Assembly (NCBI GenBank): GCA_016741945.1
Contig: JACVCQ010000119.1
Location: 1 to 7,200 of the forward strand
Direction: 5' to 3'
Source: Chitinophagaceae bacterium
GTDB lineage: Bacteria; Bacteroidota; Bacteroidia; Chitinophagales; Chitinophagaceae
Length of the DNA stretch: 7,200 nucleotides
Position numbers and translations under genes: made by a program. Under the pieces are notes generated by a model. That model did not search any database and was not told the origin of the DNA. It saw only the letters and a list, made by a program, of their open reading frames with translations. The stretch's first letter is position 1, and each line of letters starts with the position of its first letter. Positions 1-6,204 of this stretch are shown in pieces.

Positions 1-563
1 TTTTTTGCGATGCCTAATAGTTGTGGTAACCGGACCCTGGTTCCATCTTCATTCATGACTTCAACCAATACACCTGCCGGTTCCAGTCCTGCCAATCGAG
101 CAAGGTCTACCGTGGCTTCTGTATGCCCGGTTCTACGTAAAACACCGCCATCTTTGGCTTTTAGAGGGAAAATATGCCCGGGGCGTCCCAAATCTGAAGG
201 TTTAGTATCCGGATGAATCAGTGCCAGAATGGTTTTAGAACGATCCTGAGCAGAAATACCGGTAGTCGTTCCTTGTCCAATCAAATCAACAGATACCGTA
301 AAAGCAGTCTCATGTAAAGAAGTGTTTGAACTTACCATCGGACTGAGTTCCAATGCTTTACATCGCTCTTCAGTAAGAGCAGCACAGATCAATCCACGTC
401 CTTCTTTACTCATGAAATTGATAACTTCGGGGGTAGCATGGCGTGCAGCTATGATAAAGTCTCCTTCATTTTCACGGTCTTCATCATCTACTACAATGAT
501 CATTTTACCGTCTCTAATATCTTGAATGGCTTCTTCGATTGTATTCAGTCTAATATTTTCCAT
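1..563 (-). CDS. ribB: 3,4-dihydroxy-2-butanone 4-phosphate synthase, N-terminal part (RibB, or the RibB half of RibBA)
   Basis: The enzyme converts ribulose 5-phosphate to 3,4-dihydroxy-2-butanone 4-phosphate plus formate, supplying the four-carbon unit of riboflavin in the cytoplasm. The ATG lies at 563-561, and 187 codons are open to the left edge, where the gene is cut. Family hallmarks seen are the acidic metal/substrate loop DDEDRENEGD (residues 26-35), SKEGRGLICAAL (52-63), HPDTKPSDLGRPGHIFPL (117-134), and RRTGHTEA (143-150) with the conserved metal-binding His147. LARLAGLEPAGVLVEVMNED (154-173) marks the end of the domain. The start is convincing because family members begin about 25 residues before the DDEDRENEG loop. 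There is no Shine-Dalgarno sequence. Many Bacteroidota carry the fused RibBA with a C-terminal GTP cyclohydrolase II domain. The window ends before that could be seen, so ribBA is an open alternative. The gene diverges from the receptor gene at 794. Confidence 0.96.
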   Translation of the reverse strand, partial: MENIRLNTIEEAIQDIRDGKMIIVVDDEDRENEGDFIIAARHATPEVINFMSKEGRGLICAALTEERCKALELSPMVSSNTSLHETAFTVSVDLIGQGTTTGISAQDRSKTILALIHPDTKPSDLGRPGHIFPLKAKDGGVLRRTGHTEATVDLARLAGLEPAGVLVEVMNEDGTRVRLPQLLGIAK

Positions 564-570
564 TATCCGA

Positions 571-578
571 CAAAATTA
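571..578 (-). promoter_or_regulatory. ribB: candidate -7 element (TAATTTTG) of ribB
   Basis: Read on the minus strand this is TAATTTTG, an exact match to the Bacteroidota -7 consensus TAnnTTTG, ending 7 bases before the ribB ATG. Transcription from it would begin only a few bases before the start codon, giving a leaderless or nearly leaderless mRNA. No TTG lies at the usual -33 distance. The nearest triplet is CTG (plus-strand 596-598, 17-base gap), so the call rests on the -7 box alone. Confidence 0.35.
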
Positions 579-639
579 CAGTTCAACTATCAAAACAGTT
601 TACCTATTTGGGAATCAGGGTTATTTTTCGTTGAAAACC

Positions 640-665
640 TAGCATTTTTAAGCTTAAAATGCCTA
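640..665. repeat. imperfect palindrome in the divergent ribB/receptor intergenic region
   Basis: The left arm TAGCATTTTTAAG (640-652) and right arm CTTAAAATGCCTA (653-665) are reverse complements, apart from one extra T in the left arm and one extra C in the right arm. The core contains AAGCTT. A second short inverted repeat, GCCT/AGGC around five A, overlaps it at 661-673. It lies about 60 bases upstream of the ribB -7 box and about 130 bases upstream of the receptor start. A DNA dyad (operator-like) or a hairpin are both possible. It is not followed by a clean T-tract on either strand, so it is not a convincing terminator. Confidence 0.4.
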
Positions 666-741
666 AAAAAGGCAAAAAATTGAACAAGAATCGTTGATTG
701 CGCACGATAGCCGGCGGAGGCAATATTTTGTTAACATTCTG

Positions 742-774
742 TTGAAATTCATAGCTAATTATTTGTTTTCTTTG
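742..774 (+). promoter_or_regulatory. weak candidate promoter of the TonB-dependent receptor
   Basis: TTG at 742-744 and TTTCTTTG at 767-774 (one mismatch to TAnnTTTG) are separated by 22 bases, within the loose spacing seen for Bacteroidota promoters. The implied start of transcription is only about 15 bases before the ATG at 794. The match is weak and the region is AT-rich, so chance occurrence is quite possible. Confidence 0.2.
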
Positions 775-793
775 CAGCTGAAAAATTAACATT

Positions 794-3700
794 ATGCTAA
801 GTAAAAGACTCTTGCAATTTGTAATTGCGGTTTTACTCATGCCGGCTTTTGCACTTGCACAGAATACCACCAGTAGTATGAGTGGTACTGTGAAGACTAC
901 AACAGGTGAAGAACTGGTTGGTGCAACCGTAACAGCAACCCATGAGCCTACCGGTACCGTTTATCGTGTACAAAGCCGTACAGGTGGTCGTTTTAACATC
1001 AATAATATGAACCCTGGTGGTCCATATTCAGTAGAAGTATCGTTCGTGAATTTTGCGAATGAGAAGAAAACTGAGATTTACCTGAGTTTGGGTGAATCAT
1101 TCAAACTAGACTTTGCTATGGCTAATAAAGCCGGCAATCTAGGTGGAGTAACAGTATCTACTACTCGTAAAACTACTGAAGCTTCCGGTAAGGGTGGTGC
1201 TGAGACTTTAATTGGTCGTGATAAAATGGCGAACCTACCTACGGTAGGTCGTAATATTTATGACTACCTCCGTGCAGTTCCTCAGGCTAAACTGGGTTCA
1301 AACGAAGGAGCAGTAACTATCGCCGGTCAAAATAATCGTTACAATTCTTTCTATGTTGACGGTGCAGTGAACAACGATGTATTTGGCTTAGCTGCTTCTG
1401 GTACAAATGGTGGTCAAGCTGCCATTGCGCCTATTTCAATTGATGCCATTGACCAATTCCAAGTAGTTATTTCTCCTTTTGATGCATCATTAGGTAACTT
1501 CGTTGGTGGTGGTATCAATGCTATTACCCGTTCAGGTACCAATAAAACCGAAGGATCTGTTTACTACTTCTTACAGAATGAAAAACTGGCTGGTAAAACA
1601 CCAACAGGATTGAAACAGAATGCTACCAGACTCGGTAATTTTTCTAAAAAAACTTATGGTTTCAGATTAGGTGGTGCAATCACAAAAAATAAACTATTCT
1701 ACTTTGTCAACGTTGACCTTCAGCGTGATGTTCGCCCGCAACCATTTGATTTCAGCCAATACAACGGTAATACAAAAGATATCAATATTATCAACTCTTT
1801 GGCAAACACATTAAGAACCAACTTTGGCTATGAACCAGGAGGTTTCTTAGATAATACTGAAGAAGTAAATGCTGATCGTATCACTGCTCGTATCGACTGG
1901 AATATCAGTGATAGACATAAAATATCGGTTAGTAACCGTTATACTAAAGGTGAGCGTATCAATACAAGTTCAAGTAGTAATTCTACCATTAACTTTTATA
2001 ACAACGGATTCCGTTTTCCTACTAGAACCAATTCTACTTCAGCTGAATTGAAGAGCTTAGTTGGTAAGAGCTCTAGCAATAAATTATTGATCACATTCAC
2101 GGATGTTTTGGATGATCGCAGTCCGATTGGACAAAACTTCCCTCGTGTTCGTATCAATGACGGTTCAGGGGCATTTGTATTCGGTCCTGATAACAGCTCA
2201 ACCGTTAACTACCTTAGACAAAAGAACTGGTCTTTGTATGATGAATTCAAATTTACTTTAGGCAAACACGCTTTGAAAGTGGGCGTCGACTATGAATTCA
2301 ATGATGTAGTCAATGCTTTTATTCAGAATACATTTGGGAACTATACCTACAGCAACTTGAATGATTTCCTGACCAATGCAAGACCTCAAGCCTATACTTA
2401 TGGCTTCTCTAATGTTGATGCAGGAAAGGGTGACGCTACAAAAGCTGCGGCGGACTTCATGATGGCAAAAGGATCATTTTTTGTGAATGATGAAATCAGA
2501 GCTTCTGATAATTTATCCATTAGCTTGGGTATGAGAGCTGATTATTATAAGGTTCTTAGTAAGCCATGGGAAGACTTTTATACAAATACAGTTGCCATTC
2601 CTAGATTCTCTCAGTTTTACGATCTTCAAGGCGCACGTTCCGGTGTAGCGCCTAAAATTCCTTTGGCTTTATCACCAAGAGTGGGCTTTACATACAAAAT
2701 CCCTGAAGAGAACTTAGTGATTCGTGGTGGTATGGGTCTGTTTACCGGACGTATTCCATTGGTATGGCCTGGAGGAATCTTTAACAATAATGGTATTTTT
2801 ATTGGTGGATATACTGCCAATGCAACTCAGTTGAATACCATCCGCTTCAGACCTGATCCTAATAACCAATGGACTCCAGCTGAGGTTGGTGCCGGTATTA
2901 CAAAAGGACCTTTGAACCTGACTGCTGCTGAATTTAAAGTTCCAAAATTGTTCAGAACTTCTATTGCTTTTGATAAGAAGTTCGGTGAGGGTTGGTCTGG
3001 CTCATTTGAAGGTATCTTCAGCAAAAACCTGAATGAGATCTACTATACCAATATTAACTTATTACCTCCTGTTGGTACTTCTTTGGGTGCTGGTAGCCGT
3101 AACGTTTACCCAACCACTAATAATGGTCGTATTCCTTTGAATGCTGATGGATCTAATCCGTATGATAATGCGATCTTGTTGAGCAATAATAAAGGTCCTA
3201 CCGGATATGCATATAATTTTACTGTATCTGCAAGTAAGAGAACCCGTACCGGTTTATCTTTTGATGTAAGTTATACATTCGGTAACTCTACCACAGTAAA
3301 TGATGGTACCAGCTCTGTTAACTTGAGCCAGTGGAGATTCATGGAAACTGTAAATGGTAGAAACTTTATTACCAGATCGAACTCAGATTTTAGTGCTGGT
3401 CATAGAATCTTTGCTTACCTCAGCAAGAAATTTGAATATGCCAATAAGAAGCTTGCTACTACTGTTACATTGGTGTATACCGGTCAATCAGGTAACCCTC
3501 TGAGTTATGTTTACTCCAGTAACAATTTCGTAAGAGATGATGTTCCTTCTGGAGGTAATTCTCAAGATCTAATTTATATTCCTACTCAGGCTGATTTAGC
3601 GAGTATGATTTTCTTGAGTAATACAGTGAATATCAACGGAGTTCCAACTATTTTTACTCCTGATCAGCAGAGAGCTGCTTTGGATGCCTTTATTCAAAAT

Positions 3701-4078
3701 GATAAATATTTGAGAAGCAATCGCGGTAAATTTGCGGAAAGAAACGGAAGCCGTTTGCCTTTCACCAATATTATCGATTTAAAGATTGCTCAGGATTTCA
3801 ATATCAAAGTGGGTAACAAACGTTATCAGTTCCAGTTAACTTACGATGTATTTAACTTCGGTAATATGCTGAATAGAAATTGGGGTCGTACTTATTTCCA
3901 ATCAAATGATAACTTTGGTTTGATACAGTTTGCCGGTTTCGTGAATGCAGCAACGAATCTTACACCACAATATCGTTTCAACCCTACAATACGTACTCCT
4001 TGGAACGTAAGCACCACAACCAATGCTGCTTATGCTGCAAGATGGATCAGCCAGGTAGGTCTGAGATTTAACTTTTAA
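794..4078 (+). CDS. Oar-like TonB-dependent outer-membrane receptor with carboxypeptidase-regulatory-like N-terminal domain
   Basis: This 1094-residue outer-membrane beta-barrel protein probably takes up or moves a large substrate with TonB energy. A Sec signal peptide (residues 1-22: KR, hydrophobic LLQFVIAVLLMPAFA, cleavage after ALA before Gln23) has no lipobox Cys. Residues 28-110 form a CarboxypepD_reg-like beta-sandwich (SGTVKTTTGEELVGATV). A linker, GGVTVSTTRK (117-126), sits where a TonB box would be. The plug is at about 130-250, with GQNNRYNSFYVDG (178-190), DAIDQFQVVISPFDASLGN (217-235) and GGGINAITRSGTN (238-250). The rest is a barrel rich in alternating aromatic strands, ending in a strand with terminal Phe (ISQVGLRFNF), the usual outer-membrane assembly signal. 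Length and plug wording fit Oar-type receptors rather than SusC. No SusD-like lipoprotein gene follows, and the gene ends at its own terminator. The substrate is unknown. Myxococcus Oar is associated with protease secretion, but that role cannot be transferred here. Confidence 0.9.
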   Translation: MLSKRLLQFVIAVLLMPAFALAQNTTSSMSGTVKTTTGEELVGATVTATHEPTGTVYRVQSRTGGRFNINNMNPGGPYSVEVSFVNFANEKKTEIYLSLGESFKLDFAMANKAGNLGGVTVSTTRKTTEASGKGGAETLIGRDKMANLPTVGRNIYDYLRAVPQAKLGSNEGAVTIAGQNNRYNSFYVDGAVNNDVFGLAASGTNGGQAAIAPISIDAIDQFQVVISPFDASLGNFVGGGINAITRSGTNKTEGSVYYFLQNEKLAGKTPTGLKQNATRLGNFSKKTYGFRLGGAITKNKLFYFVNVDLQRDVRPQPFDFSQYNGNTKDINIINSLANTLRTNFGYEPGGFLDNTEEVNADRITARIDWNISDRHKISVSNRYTKGERINTSSSSNSTINFYNNGFRFPTRTNSTSAELKSLVGKSSSNKLLITFTDVLDDRSPIGQNFPRVRINDGSGAFVFGPDNSSTVNYLRQKNWSLYDEFKFTLGKHALKVGVDYEFNDVVNAFIQNTFGNYTYSNLNDFLTNARPQAYTYGFSNVDAGKGDATKAAADFMMAKGSFFVNDEIRASDNLSISLGMRADYYKVLSKPWEDFYTNTVAIPRFSQFYDLQGARSGVAPKIPLALSPRVGFTYKIPEENLVIRGGMGLFTGRIPLVWPGGIFNNNGIFIGGYTANATQLNTIRFRPDPNNQWTPAEVGAGITKGPLNLTAAEFKVPKLFRTSIAFDKKFGEGWSGSFEGIFSKNLNEIYYTNINLLPPVGTSLGAGSRNVYPTTNNGRIPLNADGSNPYDNAILLSNNKGPTGYAYNFTVSASKRTRTGLSFDVSYTFGNSTTVNDGTSSVNLSQWRFMETVNGRNFITRSNSDFSAGHRIFAYLSKKFEYANKKLATTVTLVYTGQSGNPLSYVYSSNNFVRDDVPSGGNSQDLIYIPTQADLASMIFLSNTVNINGVPTIFTPDQQRAALDAFIQNDKYLRSNRGKFAERNGSRLPFTNIIDLKIAQDFNIKVGNKRYQFQLTYDVFNFGNMLNRNWGRTYFQSNDNFGLIQFAGFVNAATNLTPQYRFNPTIRTPWNVSTTTNAAYAARWISQVGLRFNF

Positions 4079-4103
4079 TGCTGATACCAGTATTTTGAAA
4101 TAT

Positions 4104-4138
4104 AAAGAGCCGCTACTTAAGGTAGCGGCTCTTTTTTT
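4104..4138 (+). terminator. strong intrinsic terminator of the receptor gene
   Basis: A perfect 13-bp stem (AAAGAGCCGCTAC at 4104-4116, GTAGCGGCTCTTT at 4122-4134) closes a five-base loop (TTAAG). The T-run at 4132-4138 gives seven T. It starts 26 bases after the receptor stop codon. Read on the minus strand the hairpin is followed by only three T and then mixed AT sequence, so it may also act weakly on the convergent esterase gene, whose stop lies about 145 bases away. Confidence 0.93.
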
Positions 4139-4281
4139 AGCGTAATGTCAATAACGTATGGCTTATTGTCCATAGCTGATAGTCGATTGTAGAACGAGGG
4201 GTAAGATTACTTGTGATTGCCAAGAATGAGCTATCCTAATTTCCTACTATACGCCATGACCTATACGCAATACACTATCAA

Positions 4282-5100
4282 CTACACACCCCATCCCCAC
4301 TTCAAAAACACCGGAAAAGCACGTGCCCAAGTAGGAACATCGTGTTTACCATCCTCCATTTCGAGATAATGAATATGTTCATCGGTATACCCTTTGGCTT
4401 TCATTTCAATAATAAGATCGAGTGCATCATCAATGCTGTCAATAATCCCATTCTTATTCCGATCTTCAGCTTCATCTAATAATCCGCATTGAATGAATGT
4501 TCTAATCCAAGGATAAAACCCACCTTTACGAATCTGTAAGTGCATCAGGCGGTCTTTTTCATCTTCATATCCATCGTCATACCCTTTTCTTCTCCACCAT
4601 AATGAACCACTGAATACCCCAATCCGATTGAATTCACTGGGATGATTCCATACAATATCCATAGCACTCAATGCCCCTAATGAAAAGCCTGCAAAAGATT
4701 TATCCTTGAATGATTGTATCGATGAGACTTTTCTAATAAAAGGAAGTAGCTCATCAAAGATAAACTTGGTATACAAGCCTGCTTTCGCTCCTCTTCCTTT
4801 ATAATCTGACGCATAAGCAGTACCATACTCCATTTTACGATCTACCCCACAATGAATACCCACTGCAATCAAAGGCTGAATCTCTCCATCTGTGATCAAT
4901 TGATCCAATAATTCTTCGAAAGGCATTTTGGGAAGGTCTTGACCATCATTGATCAATAATAAACTCAAAGTATCTTTTCGGAATGATTCCAATGGTACAT
5001 ACAGATCAATCAATACTTCTCTTTCTAAAAACTCAGAATGAACCGTATACCTACTTACTTGAATTGACCTTAAGGATATTTCAGAGGGGATTTCTGCCAT
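4282..5100 (-). CDS. esterase D / enterochelin-esterase-like alpha/beta-hydrolase
   Basis: This is a complete 272-residue serine hydrolase of the putative-esterase family (PF00756 type). It has no signal peptide or membrane segment, so it is likely cytoplasmic. Residues 28-50 give the opening strands (EVLIDLYVP, LSLLLINDGQD). The nucleophile elbow GFSLG (138-142) places the catalytic Ser at 140. GVFSGSLWW (161-169) follows the next strand, and DGKHDVPTWARAFPVFLKW (250-268) supplies the likely catalytic His253. Asp209 in CGLLDE is a candidate acid residue. An EF-hand-like loop, DRNKNGIIDSID (213-224), follows at once. The hydrolysed bond is unknown: the family includes carboxylesterases, S-formylglutathione hydrolase, mycolyltransferases and siderophore esterases. 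The gene is divergent from the ATP-grasp/GCS2 operon across 150 bp, which suggests a shared pathway. It has no Shine-Dalgarno sequence, and the ATG at 5100-5098 gives a normal N-terminus for the family. Confidence 0.85.
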   Translation of the reverse strand: MAEIPSEISLRSIQVSRYTVHSEFLEREVLIDLYVPLESFRKDTLSLLLINDGQDLPKMPFEELLDQLITDGEIQPLIAVGIHCGVDRKMEYGTAYASDYKGRGAKAGLYTKFIFDELLPFIRKVSSIQSFKDKSFAGFSLGALSAMDIVWNHPSEFNRIGVFSGSLWWRRKGYDDGYEDEKDRLMHLQIRKGGFYPWIRTFIQCGLLDEAEDRNKNGIIDSIDDALDLIIEMKAKGYTDEHIHYLEMEDGKHDVPTWARAFPVFLKWGWGV

Positions 5101-5104
5101 ATTT

Positions 5105-5112
5105 CAAAAATA
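5105..5112 (-). promoter_or_regulatory. candidate -7 element (TATTTTTG) of the esterase gene
   Basis: On the minus strand this reads TATTTTTG, an exact match to TAnnTTTG, ending four bases before the esterase ATG at 5100. It would produce an essentially leaderless transcript. As with ribB, the triplet near -33 is CTG (plus-strand CAG at 5135-5137, 22-base gap) rather than TTG. Support is the box alone in a T-rich stretch. Confidence 0.33.
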
Positions 5113-5148
5113 AAGGAATGCATGAAAAGAAAAACAGAAACTAATTCA

Positions 5149-5155
5149 GGGGGGG
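5149..5155. repeat. homopolymer run of seven G in the divergent promoter region
   Basis: Seven consecutive G stand in otherwise AT-rich DNA between the esterase and ATP-grasp genes, just upstream of the candidate -33 box at 5158-5161. Short G-tracts can slip during replication and change promoter geometry, but a tract of seven is at the low end and this is only a possibility. Confidence 0.5.
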
Positions 5156-5168
5156 TATTTGAAAATAC
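5155..5168. repeat. short palindrome GTATTT-GA-AAATAC overlapping the candidate -33 box
   Basis: Perfect six-base arms (5155-5160 and 5163-5168) surround a two-base centre. The palindrome includes the TTTG of the candidate -33 element at 5158-5161 and directly abuts the longer inverted repeat that begins at 5169. Its position suggests an operator half of a regulated promoter. The arms are short and AT-rich, so chance is a real alternative. Confidence 0.35.
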
Positions 5169-5190
5169 TTAATTAGAAAAATTATATTTC
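5158..5190 (+). promoter_or_regulatory. candidate Bacteroidota promoter of the ATP-grasp/GCS2 operon
   Basis: TTTG at 5158-5161 (-33 element) and TATATTTC at 5183-5190 (seven of eight positions of TAnnTTTG, last base differing) are separated by 21 bases, within the usual spacing. Transcription would begin near 5195-5200, leaving a leader of about 50 bases before the ATG at 5251. The -7 box lies in the spacer of the inverted repeat at 5169-5205, and the -33 box lies in the palindrome at 5155-5168, so a protein bound to either dyad would be expected to affect initiation. Confidence 0.42.
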
Positions 5191-5205
5191 AAAAATTCTA
5201 ATTAA
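5169..5205. repeat. 10-bp perfect inverted repeat bracketing the candidate -7 box
   Basis: TTAATTAGAA (5169-5178) and TTCTAATTAA (5196-5205) are exact reverse complements separated by 17 bases. The arm centres are about 27 bases apart, roughly two and a half helical turns. A third CTAATT word occurs at 5141-5146. The arms are AT-only except for one G/C each, so the DNA itself is unlikely to form a stable RNA hairpin. A binding site for a dimeric regulator is the more natural reading, though no regulator gene is visible in the window. Confidence 0.5.
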
Positions 5206-5250
5206 ATTGAAGGGACAAATCAAACAGCCTCAATCCTAAACTACTGCAAT

Positions 5251-6204
5251 ATGAAAAAGATCGGCATTTTATTCGGGCAGGAACGAAGTTTTCCTATGGC
5301 CTTTGTAGATAGAATCAACAGTAAAAATATTCCCGGCATTATGGCTGAACCCGTAAGGATCGATAAGGTAATGCAGGGTGAATCCAGTGGCTATGCGGTA
5401 ATCATTGACAGAATTAGTCAGGATGTACCCTTCTATCGTGCTTTCCTAAAAAATGCGGCCCTATGTGGTACTGCTGTTATCAACAACCCATTCTGGTGGA
5501 GTGCTGATGAAAAATTCTTTAATAACTGTTTGGCCACCAAAATCAATGTACCCGTTCCCAAAACGGTAATATTACCATCCCGAGATCTTCCCTCAGATAC
5601 TTCTGATCAGTCTTTCAGTAACCTGGCATATCCACTCGACTGGGAAGGAATCTTCAACTATGTAGGTTTCCCCGCTTACATGAAACCCTTTGCAGGTGGT
5701 GGTTGGAAGAATGTATATAAGCTGACCAGTATGGAAGACTTTTTTGAAAAGCACAGTGAAACGGGGGAATTGGTGATGTTATTACAGGAAGAAATCATTT
5801 TTGATGAGTATTACCGTTGCTATTGTATCGGTGGTAAACATGTACGTATCATGCCTTATGAGCCACGTAATCCCCATCATTTAAGATATGTAGCTGATTT
5901 CAAACCTTCTGCTGAGAGACTTGCACAAATGGAAGATATTGTATTACGCATCAACAGATATTTAGGATATGATTTCAATACGGTAGAATTAGCACTTCGT
6001 GATGGTGTTCCTTATGCGATCGACTTCTGTAATCCGGCACCGGATGCTGACATCAAAAGTGTAGGACAAGAAAATTTTGATTGGGTTGTTGAAACGGCTG
6101 CGAATTATGCTATAGAAAAAGCACAATCGCAGGTAGATGGTGCCGACAACCTCACTTGGGGAGAATACATTAAACGTAGTAGTGCCAAACAAAAACTGAT
6201 CTGA
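5251..6204 (+). CDS. ATP-grasp family ligase (substrate unknown)
   Basis: This 317-residue soluble enzyme probably activates a carboxylate with ATP as an acyl-phosphate and joins it to an amine or similar nucleophile. Residues 1-80 form a pre-ATP-grasp Rossmann-like domain (KKIGILFG, then AVIIDRISQDVPFYRAFLK). The ATP-grasp core follows: DEKFFNNCLATKINVPVPKT (86-105); FPAYMKPFAGGGWKNVYKL (140-158) with Lys145 and a glycine-rich loop over the phosphates; LLQEEI (177-182) as the adenine-binding linker; EYYRCYCIGGKHVRI (186-200); and NTVELALRDGVPYAIDFCNP (243-262) with Glu246, Asp258 and Asn261 as likely magnesium ligands. No signal peptide or membrane segment is seen. No Shine-Dalgarno sequence precedes the ATG. 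The stop TGA shares a base with the ATG of the next gene (TGATG at 6202-6206), indicating translational coupling. It is not a clear RimK, D-Ala-D-Ala ligase or glutathione synthetase, so no gene symbol is given. Confidence 0.85.
   Translation: MKKIGILFGQERSFPMAFVDRINSKNIPGIMAEPVRIDKVMQGESSGYAVIIDRISQDVPFYRAFLKNAALCGTAVINNPFWWSADEKFFNNCLATKINVPVPKTVILPSRDLPSDTSDQSFSNLAYPLDWEGIFNYVGFPAYMKPFAGGGWKNVYKLTSMEDFFEKHSETGELVMLLQEEIIFDEYYRCYCIGGKHVRIMPYEPRNPHHLRYVADFKPSAERLAQMEDIVLRINRYLGYDFNTVELALRDGVPYAIDFCNPAPDADIKSVGQENFDWVVETAANYAIEKAQSQVDGADNLTWGEYIKRSSAKQKLI

Noticed and set aside
564..793. Possible FMN riboswitch upstream of ribB, prompted by the phrase AGCCGGCGGA near 708-717.
   Set aside because: The phrase is on the plus strand, opposite to ribB, and the other conserved blocks of the FMN element are absent on both strands.
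604..870. Open frame of 88 codons on the minus strand overlapping the receptor start.
   Set aside because: It begins inside the signal-peptide codons of the receptor, has no recognisable domain, and reads through the palindrome and intergenic DNA.
794..4078. SusC of a polysaccharide-utilisation locus.
   Set aside because: The plug motifs fit Oar-like receptors better, no SusD gene follows, and no carbohydrate enzymes are nearby.
4282..5100. Assignment as Fes-type enterochelin esterase linked to iron uptake through the neighbouring receptor.
   Set aside because: The receptor is convergent and separated by a terminator, and no siderophore genes are seen. Fold similarity alone does not support the substrate.
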